64,000 bases of DNA from Lasiodiplodia sp. COLG20 (GCA_009801085.1 VNWV01000001.1:7192001-7256000), one strand, 5' to 3'. Positions 10,012 through 21,357 are shown, counted from the first letter of the stretch. The notes: a model not told the origin generated them from the sequence alone. Numbers and translations: made by a program.

Positions 10012-11349
10012 TTAGACCATGATGCGCGCAGCAGCAAGAGCAGCAGCACCGAGCATGCCGAAGTCGATGCTGTTCGCAAAGGCGCCACCCGTGTACTGCG
10101 CCGGCGGCGTAGCGACGGGGGTGCCGACGCTGGGAGCGGCACCGGCACTGCTGCCAGTCTTGCTCTCGCTCTTGTCGTCGTTGCCATCGCCGCCGTCGAT
10201 GGCCGCGTCGCCCTTGATCCCGCTCTTGCTGGAGCTGCCGCCTTCGTTGCCGTTCTCCTCCTCGTTGTTGTTCTTGCCCTTGTCGTTGTTGTTGCCGCCG
10301 CCGCGGCCGTTACCGCTGGCCTTGCCGGTCGTGTCGTCGCTGTCGTCGGACGAGGAGGTCGACGACGCGGTGGCGGAGCTGGTGCGGGAGCGCGAGCGGG
10401 AAGACGAGGATGAGCCGCTGTCGGTGGTGTTGGAGTAGGGGGCGGAAGACGAGCTCGAAGCGGCGGCCGACTCGCTGGAAGAGGAGGACTCGGAAGTGGT
10501 GCTCGACTCAACGTCGGGTGAGGCCGAAGCAGAGCTGGAGCTGGTGGTCGAGGTGCTCTCTTCGGATTCGGACGAGCTCTCGGAGCTGGTGGTGGAAGTG
10601 GAGTAGGACGAGGAAGAAGACTCGGAAGAAGACTCGGAAGTGGGCGAGGCAGATTCAGACGAGCTCTCGGAGCTGGTAGACGAAGTGCTGTAGGAGGAAG
10701 AGGAGGTAGACTCAGACGTAGGCGAAGCAGACGAGCTCTCGGAGCTGGTGCTTGAGGAGCTGTAAGAAGAAGAAGAGGTAGACTCGGAAGTAGGCGAGGC
10801 AGAGGAGCTCTCGGAGCTGCTCGACGAGGTTGAGGAAGAAGACGAAGTGGATTCGCTAGTGGGCGAGGAGGTAGAGCTTGACGAAGTGGAGCTGGAGCTG
10901 GTCGAGCTGCTGGTGGTGCTCGTGCTGGTGCCAGTCTCCGTGCTGGATGAGCTGCTGGAAGTGCTGGTGCTCGAGCTGTATGAGCTGCTACTGGTGCTGC
11001 TGCTAGACCAGCTGGACGTGCTGGTGGTGCTGGACCAAGTCGATGGCCACGAGCTCGTCCAGGACGAATCCGTCCAAGTCGATGGCCAAGAGCCCGTCCA
11101 GGACGAATCTGTCCAGGATGAATCTGTCCAGGACGAGGGCCAAGAACCCGTCCAGGAAGAATCGGTCCAGGAGGATGGCCACGAGCCCGTCCAGGTAGAG
11201 GGCCACGAGCCCGTAGTCGACCACGAGCCGGAGACGCCTCCAAATCCCTCCTCAAAGTCGTTGGGATCATTGCCACCAAATTGGCCCTGAGCGACAGCGG
11301 CGACAAGGGCCAGCTGAGCAGCGAACGTGGGGGCGATGAAGTGCTTCAT
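10012..11349 (-). CDS. Ser/Thr-rich GPI-anchored cell-wall protein
   Basis: A single ORF of 445 aa. Residues 1-22 form a signal peptide ending AVAQG. Next comes a short acidic stretch, then a Trp-containing tandem repeat built on units such as SWPSTWTDSSWTG (about residues 40-105). A long Ser/Thr region with imperfect repeats such as SESSSASPTSESTSSSS fills the middle, and a Gly/Asn/Lys-rich segment follows. The last residues, GGAFANSIDFGMLGAAALAA and onward, look like a GPI attachment signal: small residues and then a hydrophobic tail. This fits a heavily O-mannosylated wall or adhesin-type protein. The partner is unknown. A second minus-strand frame is open over most of the gene because of its repetitive composition. 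It lacks a signal peptide and is rejected. Confidence 0.85.
   Translation of the reverse strand: MKHFIAPTFAAQLALVAAVAQGQFGGNDPNDFEEGFGGVSGSWSTTGSWPSTWTGSWPSSWTDSSWTGSWPSSWTDSSWTDSSWTGSWPSTWTDSSWTSSWPSTWSSTTSTSSWSSSSTSSSSYSSSTSTSSSSSSTETGTSTSTTSSSTSSSSTSSSSTSSPTSESTSSSSSTSSSSSESSSASPTSESTSSSSYSSSSTSSESSSASPTSESTSSSSYSTSSTSSESSSESASPTSESSSESSSSSYSTSTTSSESSSESEESTSTTSSSSASASPDVESSTTSESSSSSESAAASSSSSAPYSNTTDSGSSSSSRSRSRTSSATASSTSSSDDSDDTTGKASGNGRGGGNNNDKGKNNNEEENGNEGGSSSKSGIKGDAAIDGGDGNDDKSESKTGSSAGAAPSVGTPVATPPAQYTGGAFANSIDFGMLGAAALAAARIMV
11036..11216 (-). repeat. Tandem repeats coding Trp/Ser/Thr units
   Basis: Degenerate tandem units alternating AGGACGAATC-type and GATGGCCACGAG-type blocks on the plus strand. 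They encode repeated SSWTDSSWTGSWPS-like units of the wall protein. Such arrays recombine easily, so length differences among strains are likely. Confidence 0.8.
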
Positions 11350-12868
11350 CTTGAAGGGATTGATGAATCAGCGGATGCGACTCGAATGTGGAGCGAGTGT
11401 GACCGAAGCGAATGAAGTGCTTGAAGCTGTTGATAAGAGGAGATGCTTGCTGATGAGTCTGAATCGAAGTCTGGTGGAGGATTGGATTTATAGAAATCAA
11501 GAAGGTTCCGCCGCCGTCGTAGATCACAAAGGGTTGACTAGCCATAGCCGCTGTTTCTACCGCAAGAGAGCTGGTGTTGTTGAGCCGTAGAGTGAAGAAG
11601 CCGAAAGCAGAGTACTAGTGCGGCGAGACTACCGCATTTTGGAGCATCGAAAGCCCCGCGGACAGCAGATACGGCCATCTGTGGGGTAAAGCGCGAGCCC
11701 CCATTCCGCCTCACCAACCTAAAGCGTATCAGTACTACTGCTTTCACATAGGCTCGATTGCGTGAAAAGCTCTTGCGCACCCCGAAATGGAGCCGGAAAT
11801 TTCTTCGGCAACAGGAATGCAAGCTAAAAGTTCGCTCGCAGTCTTGGTTGGCCCGTTGAGCAAGCATCCTGGGTAAGCTTCTGCTAGAGTCATCCCTTGA
11901 GGAAAGGCATCACCTGTCAAACTGCTCTTAGTCTCGGATATGTTCAAGGTCAGACCACGTGGGCGGGCCAGCATGCCCGCATTCGAGGTTTGTTTTCACT
12001 CCGTTTGCAGTTACAGCTTTATCACCTAAATAATTGGGACAATTACGTGCACAATCAGGGTCACGATCCATGAATGAAGTGCATGTACTGGCGAAGACCA
12101 CTGTTGATTGGCCATGGCTGCCTGCCAGATGTGTCTCACCGAGGTAGCTGGTGGATGCTTCACGATGCCCGTCACTCGACATGTGAAGTGGCAAATCTTT
12201 ACTTGTAGAGAATTTCTCGGTGATGCAGCCTGCCCAAAGCCGAGGTCTCCACGCCAGGCAAGAGGCAGTGTGCGATATCTCAACTCCATCAGGTTGAAGG
12301 TGTATAGTTTCAGAAGGAAAGAAAAAAGCGGACGTATCATATTACGAATAAAATATCAAGTCCAGCAATGGCCATGTATGAGGTTGTTGTAGCTATGGGA
12401 TGCGTTGTGTAGTATTGAGAAGTGAAGTGTCAGGCAGGCAGGCTTTATCCCTGCAAGAACCACACACAGTTCTGGCGGGAAAACGCCCATGATCCCAGCA
12501 TGACGCGGCTTCTCCGCAAGGGATTTCCGTTCAGACATTTGATTCGTGCCCTATGCCTCGTCTGATAGCGCGAGATCAGGATGTGTGATGCATTGTGTGA
12601 GCAAGCTAAGCCCAGATTGGCAGGTGCACGTATCCTTGCGTGGGCCACAACACTTCATAACGGAAGTCCACTCATGCAGATATGACGTGACAAAGGGGCA
12701 TTATAAGATAAAACGAAACTGCAGGGTCTAATATTTCTTGGCTTTTGAGCTTGTTTGGTATTCGTGAAATCTTCGGAATCCACCCAGATCCGTTTATTGT
12801 TTTCGAGATTCATCTTGAACTTCTTCAACATACTTATCTCCACTCTAATTAATTACACGACCCGCAAC
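11350..12868. other. 1.5-kb intergenic region
   Basis: It lies between the divergently transcribed wall-protein gene and the small protein gene. A TATA-like minus-strand motif (CTATAAATC) near 11485 could serve the wall-protein gene. Several frames of 75-110 codons exist, but none has a domain, signal peptide or plausible splice extension. Otherwise I see nothing. Confidence 0.4.
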
Positions 12869-13298
12869 ATGGCCAATGTAAGACTGAAAACCAGCCCAAA
12901 TATTTTTCTCATCTCAAACATACAGGGTAACTGTGTACAATTAAGTTTACTAATACTATTTTGTATTTATTCAGCCCGGTGATGATTCCGCTGCCCGTCT
13001 CACGCGGCACTCCAATCCCAGACTTGTACGTCAACTACAGCACTAATTACACAAAGAGTCAATAAAACCACCGCCAGAGCCACATCAAACAAGAAAGACT
13101 GATCTCTGAGAATGCAAACAGCCTGCTCAAGAATTTGCAGTCGGGGATCGCGTTCAAGTCAAGTCCGAGCCGCAGACGCAGACTTATGAGATTACCGATG
13201 CGTATATCAACAAGGGTGAACGCGTTTGGATGTACTCATTGAAAGGAGAGGGCGAGGATGAGGCCAGGTTGGTTGAAGAGGGTGAACTCAAACAATAA
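12869..13298 (+). CDS. Small protein, possible SH3-like barrel
   Basis: Three exons, 12869-12877, 12975-13025 and 13122-13298, join to 78 aa. The first exon codes only three residues (MAN) and ends in GTAAGA. Both other junctions have good GT donors and AG acceptors, and all are phase 0. The core reads EFAVGDRVQVKSEP and then GERVWMYSL, ending in acidic residues. The pattern E-F-x-x-G-D-x-V, followed by a strand with W-x-Y-x-L, is shared with the small gene at 17380-17678, so the two look like distant paralogues. A small beta-barrel is a guess. Function is unknown. Confidence 0.6.
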
Positions 13299-13696
13299 TG
13301 GACAAGCATGTATTCAGGGAAGATGAAAGTATTTTATCTGGGTATCTCAATAGTATCTGCCGTCGCCGTCATCAGCGGCAACCCTGCCTCCTTTTGCTTG
13401 CACTTCTTCGTCTGCCTGATAGCCACTGGACTACATATCTGCTACACCCTTCGCTCGAGTATTTTGCTCAACCCCGTGGTCGACGGAGTTATTCCCGGGG
13501 TGCGAACAGACGAGCTTCCGCTAACCATTGACGCCGTGCCTTTTGTACTCCGCACCTTGCTGCAAGACCTACGCGCAAGTCATCATTGCTGATGGGTGAT
13601 TCACAAACTGCTCTTGAGACTGCATACGAAAGAAATATGCAAAGCACACATCCTCCTTCGCATCCGCTTCCACTCTCGGCAACCATGCACCTGTTT
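13299..13696. other. Convergent gap before NSE2
   Basis: This holds the 3' ends of the small plus-strand gene and the minus-strand NSE2. A 94-codon plus-strand frame with a hydrophobic start is present but has no other support. Confidence 0.35.
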
Positions 13697-15109
13697 TTAT
13701 TCTTCCTCTTCTTCTTCGCTGTCGCTCCCCAAGTCCACAATATTACTGCTTTGAATATGACTGCTGTCCATTGTCCCATCATAATCCATATGACTCGGCC
13801 TGCTGGAACCAATGCCAGGACCTTGCGACATGCCACTTGCTCGTTCGATCTTGGGCACGATCCGCTGGCTCGCCGGCTCGTCGATATCGTCGTACTCATT
13901 GGAGTCGTCAGAAGGTATGACCTGTAGTCGAGAGTTTTCGACATTCTCGTCGTCCGAGTCCTCCATTTCCTCCCGCCTTTTCTGTATGCGCTGGATCTTG
14001 CGGATGAGGGAGGGGTTGGGCCGTAGATCGTTCTGGGTGAGCATCTGCGGAAGCCAATGTTAGCTGCAATTCAAGACGAGCAAGCCTTGGAGAGCACTTA
14101 CTTGATCGCATCCCGGCACCGGACACTGTACTGTCCTCATGCCGTCCCTTGCACCACGTCGGTTGCTACCGCCAGTGAAAGAGTTGCTCTGCAGGAGTAG
14201 CTCCGTAACAGCCTCCCTCTCAAACGTATGCGGACACTTCGTACTTGTGATGGGGTCTTGTAGCTCCTTCAGCGTGAGCGGACACTTCGTGCTGATGCGC
14301 TCAAACGCAACAGCAATGTCGTCGTCAGAATCGTCGTCTCCAGCCTGCGTAACACCAGGCGCCGGGGCGCCAGCGCTCGTGAACCACGCGGTTTTCGGCG
14401 CGAGAGGCGGGCCCTCGCCGTTCGGATAGGTGCCGTCGTGGACGGCCTGCTTGAAGCCGACATACTCTTGGTGCTCCGAGTAGCGCGTCGGCAGCGGCAG
14501 GGAGTGGTACTTGTCCTTCTGCGCCTGGTAGCGCTCCTCGAAGACGTCTCTGGGGACGAGGACTGGCTCGTTTTGTGTCTCGCCCGGGAGGGTGGGGTCG
14601 TAGTCGGTCATTTCGTCGTCGTCGTCATCGCGTCGGCACTGGGATTGCGTCAGGCGCTGGGATGCGGCGGCGTTCCGGGCGGCTTGGGCCTGGAGGTGCT
14701 CGATCTCTTCCTGCAGAGTGCCGGCGAACTGCTGGCAGTCGATGGTCTTGCGCACGGTTTCTTCCATGCGCTTCGTCATGGCGGTGACGCGCGTGTCGAA
14801 GGCTTCCAGATGCTCGGCGCGCTGCTCGTCCACGTCGGTCAGCGAGTCGGCGTGCCTCTGCTTGCGCTTGAGATCTCTGGCCTTGCGGTCGGTCAACCGG
14901 TAATTGATGGTGTTGGCATTGTCTTGCAGAGCCTGCGCGGCCTGTCGGAGGTGCTGTTCCAGCTTCTGGTGGTTGTGGTCTTTCAGAATGTTGTGCAGGC
15001 TGCGCTGGCCCAGGATGTTGAGAGGGTTCTCAGGCGGTTCATACGGTGGCAGGTCCCTGGCCGCAGTGGCGCTTGGTCCAGCCGTGGATTGTCGGACTCT
15101 TGCAGACAT
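13697..15109 (-). CDS. nse2: E3 SUMO-protein ligase NSE2/MMS21 (SMC5/6 complex)
   Basis: Two exons, 15109-14102 and 14044-13697, give 451 aa. Residues 276-350 form the SP-RING: CPLTLKELQDPITSTKCPHTF, then VQCPVPGCDQ and, across the intron, MLTQNDLRPNPSL. The Cys/His ligands and the typical spacing are present. The N-terminal half is a long predicted coiled coil, expected for docking on SMC5. NSE2 attaches SUMO to DNA-repair and chromosome proteins in the nucleus. The C-terminus reads NIVDLGSDSEEEE, which has the form of a SUMO-interacting motif. The frame stays open upstream to an ATG at 15352. I chose 15109 because the upstream residues look like translated leader (Arg-rich, no domain). Confidence 0.9.
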
Positions 15110-15651
15110 GATTGAGGGTGCGATTATTGATGTAGGTGCAAATCGAGTCCAGCGACAGCCGCAAAGACGCGCCGCGAGCGGGAAGACGCGTCGTGATTGC
15201 ACTAGCCTGACAAGGGATAGCGCCATGCGGCCACCACTTCTCTGCCTCCGTCTTGACGCCCTCTCCGCTTCCCAACTTCTCCATCCACATTCAGCATCAC
15301 CACTTTTCGTAGGGATTCTGCCACCTGCTGCTATAGGTCCTGGATCAAGCATAGTGGAGTATTGACTACGCGGAGTGCAAGTGGTATTTCGGCAACAATC
15401 ATCACTTCTCTAACTAATTGGTGACCCATAGTATACAATGTCTGGAGTTCTTTTGTCCTGTAGAATGGTATAAATGGCCCAGCAGAGTCTCACTTTATAT
15501 TAGACTGTCTGAGCAGTTTCTTCAATCCTAATACATGACCGTAGTGGAGTGAAATGAAATGTTTGCATTCCGATATACAGTGTCCCAACCTACGTAGCGT
15601 ATTGACGCACTCAAGCCAAGGTTCCTCTCCAACCAATGCATTTGCTTCATC
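15110..15651. other. Spacer between NSE2 start and DUF6594 gene end
   Basis: It contains the NSE2 leader or promoter, including an in-frame upstream extension to 15352 that I regard as untranslated, and the 3' end of the next minus-strand gene. Nothing else is evident. Confidence 0.4.
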
Positions 15652-17062
15652 CTATGGATTGGGGTTGGTCAAGAGATTCGATACGAATACTACGAGTACA
15701 GCACAATACGCCGCAGATGCCGCAAACATTTCGTTACGGCCAGCTTTTGTGAGGAGAGGCATAGAGAGCGCGAATAGCAGTAAGAAGGCTATCAGGACAC
15801 CAAAGACTCCAACAGCCTTCAGGAGCGCTGGCGATAACTTCGATTTGTTTAGTGCGTACATCGCAATGATGGGAGATACGAGTAAAGCGCATAGAATTGG
15901 CATCACAATGTAGCTCGCTGTTTGCTCCACGCGTTCGTTGTCGTAGAAGTGGATCCTCTTATCGCTTGTCTTGACTCGGAGTTCTGGTGTCTGCAACCAT
16001 TTCTGTAACATTGTCAGTGTTCGATAGTCTCACCATTCTCAAATAACAAACACTTCCGTTCGAACACCGAGAACTTAATCAGACAGAGATGAGATGAAAT
16101 AAAAGGGAGATAGTAAAATAACATACTCTTATAAGGGGGATTTTGATGGCTATCCCTACAAAAAAGCCATCAAAAAGTGCCCATTCTCTTCCTTGGTGGA
16201 GTGTGATGAAGTCCTCTTTCCTTTGAAAGAGTAGACCTTCCTTTATTGCGAGAGGCCGGGCGCCGTCTACGAAGGTGCGAACGCTTTTGTAGTCCCGGTC
16301 GGACGGCTTTCGGAAGGCAGCGACATCTCGAGCAACTCTCAAAAGATCACCTGAAATTAATCAGCGTCAGTCTGTTAAACTATAGGTACAAAGGACAAGG
16401 TCGTAATACTTACCATAATCCTTGAGTTTTTCCTTCAGCTGTTCTACAATCACCCGCCTCCGGTAGGGTGGCCCCGAATCATCTCGAGGAGTGGGCTGCG
16501 CGGAGGCTTTGAGACCAAAACTTTCAGGCGGCTGTGAAAGTGACGAACTTGCGGTTTGATTTCCCGTTTCTGGGTGAGGTAAGTCTGTAGCACCTCCAAG
16601 CATCGCACGGACGCTCTGAAGATCCTTGTAAGTATCTCGATTGATCGACGAGAGGAGTTCTTTTCGATCATTTTGCATATCAAATCGGTCGCAATCGTCG
16701 AGTTTCTGCTCCAAGCTGGTGATATCATACTGTAGCTCAAGGAGTACTCTTCCATATAAATAGTTGAAGCTTCGGTATACGGAAAAGTTCGGCTGGCCTG
16801 TCTGGAAGGCGGCAAGCTTTGCATATCCGGTCCATTCGTCCACTGTTTCGTGTCAAAAATGAAGCCTAAAACATGAGTAGTGATGAACTACCGATTCTAG
16901 TTTCAGTCTCCAGGTCTTTAGTCGGTCGGTCGGAATTAAAGTTGAGATACCTCGTCCATGACTCTAAGGCTATCGTCAGCTATTTGGGCTTATCTCGCAG
17001 GTTGCGAATAGGTCTATCTCACTGTTGGCATTGCTGCTAGTATTACCAATAATACCGTTCAT
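15652..17062 (-). CDS. DUF6594-type membrane protein
   Basis: Five exons: 17062-17023, 16963-16892, 16842-16414, 16350-16127 and 16002-15652. All close in frame to 371 aa. The N-terminal half has the family start WTGYAKLAAF, then FSVYRSFNYLYGRVLLELQ and a coiled segment. The last exon encodes three hydrophobic helices (IVMPILCALLVSPIIAMY; VGVFGVLIAFLLLFAL; MFAASAAYCAVLVVFVSNLL). This layout, a soluble helical part followed by a C-terminal transmembrane triplet, fits the fungal DUF6594 family, which is expanded in Pezizomycotina and has no assigned function. The second exon (72 nt) was found from reading-frame continuity and encodes SWTRYLNF. Confidence 0.82.
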
Positions 17063-17379
17063 TTTGGGTGGATGGAGTTGTGTTGTGTAGGAGTCCTGAA
17101 AGCAAGTTCCGAAGAAGCTACGATAATGAAAGTTGACGAGAGAATCAAGACAGGACTCAAGGCTGAGAGCATGTTTCTCGTGTGCGGCTGATCAGTAGCT
17201 TACAAATGGCGTCCATACCAAGAGCTTTTGTCTGTTTCGCAAGCGAAGTGGCCAAATTTGGCGGCTTGCATGAAGAGTCAATAAGCTGTGTAACCAGATC
17301 GAATGTGGAGGGCTTGTTCACCCTCCATCTTTTCCGTATACGAATCAGACATTTGATGCCCTTGCGCCTGAGCAGAACA
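17063..17379. other. Spacer
   Basis: About 320 bp with the DUF6594 promoter and the 3' end of the small minus-strand gene. No feature is seen. Confidence 0.35.
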
Positions 17380-17678
17380 TCAGGCGAAATCCAATTCCAT
17401 TTCCTTGAACCATTCCTTGGTCACTGTCCCACGATCCATTTCCTTATGAAGTTCTCCCGCATCATTGACCAACTGGTACTCCCACTGGCCATCACGATAC
17501 CTTCCTTCTGAGACTGTGAGCTTTATGGGTTTTCTTCTCGGCCCATCAGGCTTCCGGACTTGATCGCCTTTCACGAATTCCGGTGGATATTCCTTTAACA
17601 GCTCATTAATATTCCATTCGACCCCCAATTCTGGTATCTACTTACATCGGGCGGACCCCATGGCGTGACCTGGTCCAT
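17380..17678 (-). CDS. Small protein related to the one at 12.9 kb
   Basis: Two exons, 17678-17646 and 17592-17380, give 81 aa. The 53-nt intron starts GTAAGT, has a TTAATGA branch-like site and ends AAAG. The protein contains PPEFVKGDQVRKPDGPRRKP and then GQWEYQLV, matching the E-F-x-x-G-D-x-V and W-x-Y-x-L pattern of the 78-aa protein about 5 kb to the left, on the opposite strand. The frame also stays open through the intron, so an unspliced form starting MGVEWNINELL (82 aa) is possible. Function is unknown. Confidence 0.55.
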
Positions 17679-18678
17679 GTTATCATCAAAATTCTTCTAG
17701 AGCATTCCTTTTTCTTTTCCCTTTATTTTCTCTTTGGATAACGTACGAGGGACATTACAGGTTGATTTGAGTTACAATAACTCGCTGATAAGGCATAGAT
17801 CGAAGTGACGTGGGGGCCAAGGTGTGAAAACCAAGATAGCTGCCAGCTCGAAAGCCCTCGGTTATTTATCTGTTCCGGTGGCTGTTACACTGCACCAATA
17901 AGCAGGAGTGAAATGTGGCAATCGCTGTGCGGCCACCTACAGCTGCCGGCTGATCCACTTGGGCGCCTGAAAGCATCACATGTTGCAGCCACCTCACCGA
18001 AGCGAGATGCCCAGTCTAGGCTGACTGCATCTTCGTGGGGCTAGAACATTCCTTGGGAGGAGTCATTTATCGAGATGTTTAGCCAACGCCTGAACTGTCG
18101 ATGGGCTAATCGCGAAAGAGAACGGTAGTCAGCAGACTTGAAGTAAGTGACTGTGAACAAGACTGATTGCAAGTACTTCTATTACGACGAAATTATGCTT
18201 TGACTGTTCTTTGAAATTCCATTGAAATTTTGGCTGCTCTCCTTGTGCGTACTCGGATTTTAATTGACATTTGTCTGTAGAAAGACTTTGATTGTTTTTT
18301 CGTTTCAGCTGCATTATCGAACAACCCAAATCATGGGATTTGATCGACCACCAATGATGGGATGGGAAGGATGCTGCGCCTCATTGAAACTAATGCATTC
18401 GTCCAACGATAAAGATGTAGCATTCCCAGCACAGAAATCGACGTTCCCGTGATGAGCGACGTACGCTGTATTTTTCTGTACTAACAACTGTTCGTGGTAT
18501 ATTAACTGGTAAGCATCTATCGATGCAAGCAAGAGCGCCTCAGCCAATGCTTCTCCGGGAGAGCTAGTCTTTGAACGCCGTGAACACCTATCAATGCCCA
18601 GTAACTATACGGGCTGAAAAAAAAAGAACCGAAAATATGAAGGGATCATGCAAACCCCTACCCCAAACCGTATTTTTT
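17679..18678. other. 1-kb intergenic region
   Basis: It separates the small gene from the 3' end of RAP1. A 77-codon minus-strand frame at 18314-18547 has no domain or signal peptide. I see no repeat or RNA gene. Confidence 0.4.
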
Positions 18679-21357
18679 TCATTCTTCACCTTTAAGTCCG
18701 GTGAGGAATTCCCGCCTCCGCATGCACCTCTGCCTTCCATGCTTCGCCTCCAACCGCTTTCTCTCCAAAGGAGTATTTTCCAATAACGCCACATCATCCT
18801 CTTCAGTCCACACGCCCCGCTCATCCGGCAGCATAGCCGGACTGACACTTCTCCTTCTTCCCTTTTTCGAATTGCTCGTAGAGTTGACACGCATCCACCT
18901 AAGTACCGCGTCCGCCATGGCCGTACTCACAGCACACGTGGCATGAAGAGCGGTTATGATGTGCTCTTCAGAAAAGTTGTAGGGAGGCGCAAGGCGCGAG
19001 GAAATGTAGGCCTCAGCCTCGGCTTCGTTGGTCAGGTCATAGGTGGGCTCAGTGGCCATTTCGAAAGAAGTGAAGCCGGTGCCACCGGATGAGCTTGTGG
19101 GACGGGTGTGCTGTTGCTGCGGACTCTGCGTGAACTTGCTGGATCGTCGAGGGGTATAATTGGATGTGGATCGTCGCTGGGTCTCATGGCCGTTGAAGGA
19201 GGATGATACGGTACGTCGCCGTCTTGCATATGCAGGGCTTGACGCAGTGCCCTCTTCTGTCAATGTCTCCGTCTCGGCACTTCCCTGAGCAACCTCTAGC
19301 CACACATCTTCCTGTCCTCGCTCCTCTTGTTCTTCTTGCTCTAGTTCCTGTGATTCTTCTTGTTCCTCTTCCTCTTGTGACTCGTCTTGATCTTCTCCCT
19401 CTTCCTCTTCCGCCTCCTCTTCGTCCCATTGCCATTGTCCTTCTTCCTCTGATTCTTCTTGTTCCTCTTCTTCTGATTCCTCCAGCTCTTCTTGCTCGTC
19501 GTGCTCATCTTTCTCACCTTCATTCTCATCCTCTCCGTCTACAAGCTTCTCCATAACACCAAGCTCGTTGAGCTTTTCGAAAACATCCATAAAAGCTTCC
19601 TGACCCTGAGTTTCCTCGACTTGACTCATATTGAAGGCATGCAATGTATGCATTACAACAGCATCCCGCAAAGTCATGCCATCTTGCTCTTGCTCTTGTA
19701 GTGCATTAGGAAGAGCTCTGTAGTCATCCAGTAGATCGGACAATTGTTCCTCGGTTAGATGCTCCAAAGCTTCCCAAGCGCGGGGCTCATCAATCTGACT
19801 CCCAGAGCCATCCTGGCCTTCGTCATAGACCGTGAACTCTGGATGAGATGAATCTTGCTGTGATTTTGCGGGAGGGGTGTGCGATGCCGATCGTGATGAG
19901 CGTGGACTTGAGGATGCGTTGGAACGAGTCTCTGGGGCAGCTTTGGTTGGAGATTTCTTGTTCGGTGACGCCTCAATGCTCTCCTGAATAGAACCCAATG
20001 AATCTTGAACATTGGTATGACGCCGCTTTGGCGAGGGCGAGGCCACAGCGTTCCCGTCTTGGGCTGGGCTAGAATCCTCTCGTCGCCGTTTGCCTAGGGC
20101 AACAGACGAGGGTTCTTGTGGGGCTGCAAGGGTTTCCTCCGTAGCCCCAGGAATTCTGGTTCCAAGCTCTGCTGCATTGACGTCTGCATTCAACTGCTCT
20201 TGTCCATGCACATTCACTTCCTCGGGCTCTTCTTCTTTAATCTTATCCTCTTGCTCCTCTCCATCGGGTTCCCTCTTGATTTCTTGGGCATTTGAGACGG
20301 GCGGAGGGAAGTTGGGAAGAACATGATTTCTGTAATACTCAATCCAGTCGGCGACAGTCGCAGTTTTACCATTCACCTTTTCCCACTCTTTCCAAACTTC
20401 GTCATAAGCTTCCCCGCGAGCTAGATTCTTGACCAGGTCCGCATAGATTGGTTTGACTAATGTGTCAAAGTATCTTGCCCACTCCTCGCCCGAATGTGCT
20501 GGGTTTTTATCGCTAAACTGCGCCCAAGCCTCCTCCAGACGTCCGTACGGAACATCCATGACCGTTTCTGCAGAACTGAAAATGATGTCGAATTCTTTGA
20601 GTGTGATCGCCGCCAATTCGGATGCAGATAATGCAATGTTTTTGAGAGTCCGGCGGGAGGATTGAGCGGGCTGGACATCGGAGGGTGGCGACGGCGGAGG
20701 ATTGGCGGCAACGGTTCGAGGAGGCTTTATGCTGAGGACTTTCACCCAGCGGTCGCGCCATGATTGCCAAGAGTGACGGTTGTTCTGCGCGTGTTAGTGA
20801 CGCGGCCAACTCAGCGTGAGATGTTGGCATGGGCGCACCCTCTGCTCGAAATCCTTGTAGATCTCATTGCCCTTGACTGCACAGCCGCGAGCTTCGCAGC
20901 CTTTGACCCAAGCGTAGAGCTCGTTATCATCTTCCGCGGTGAAGGGGATGCGTCCACGATGGGCCGGTCGTGAAGAGCCAACTTTACGGACAGAATTGGC
21001 AGGCGGTCCGCAATGGAACTCGCTGGGATCCTGGAGTTCTGACTGCTGAATTGATCTCTCGATAAAGCGGTAGGAAATTCCGCCAGAGGGCAAATCGGAG
21101 CGGAGGTGATCGACAATCAGGTAGTCGGCGTGTTTCTCGAGCACGACGACCTGGCCGCCGTTGTACTTGACGCGGTTGACAAAGTCGTTGCGCGAGGGCA
21201 CGCGTTGGGCAATCCAGAACTTATTGCCCGCAAACAGGTCGCCGTAGACTGGCGGCTCGCGGCTGACATCGGTTATGACGAGCATGGCGCCGCGGTGGTC
21301 AAAACGCGATGGTGTGGATGCGGGGGACGCGTCGGGAAATGACGCGACGGAGTTCAT
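18679..21357 (-). CDS. rap1: RAP1 telomere-binding (shelterin) protein
   Basis: Two exons, 21357-20839 and 20784-18679, give 874 aa. Residues about 20-110 form a BRCT-like domain. Residues about 136-190 form the Rap1 Myb domain: RIPFTAEDDNELYAWVK, then GNEIYKDFEQR and NNRHSWQSWRDRW across the intron. A disordered middle follows, with a dense Glu/Asp run (about residues 575-660). The C-terminal 110 residues contain AEAYISSRLAPPY and GVWTEEDDVALL, then KHG and REFL, which fit the Rap1 C-terminal domain. RAP1 works at telomeres with the shelterin complex and also in transcription. The first ATG is about 280 bp from the divergent SWF1 start, so the two share a promoter region. Confidence 0.92.

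Noticed and set aside
9960..11306. 448-codon frame overlapping the wall-protein gene
   Set aside because: Low-complexity Pro/Ala/Arg composition and no signal peptide. The other frame has both a signal peptide and a GPI tail. Kept only as an oddity.
11538..12392. Several frames of 75-110 codons
   Set aside because: They overlap one another on both strands and none shows protein-like conserved blocks.
13308..13592. 94-codon plus-strand frame with a hydrophobic start
   Set aside because: It overlaps the ends of two convergent genes and has no domain or splice support.
15110..15352. N-terminal extension of NSE2
   Set aside because: The extra 81 residues are Arg-rich leader-like sequence with no counterpart in the family. 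The ATG at 15109 is more plausible.
18314..18547. 77-codon minus-strand frame
   Set aside because: No domain, signal peptide or splice extension. Such lengths are expected by chance.
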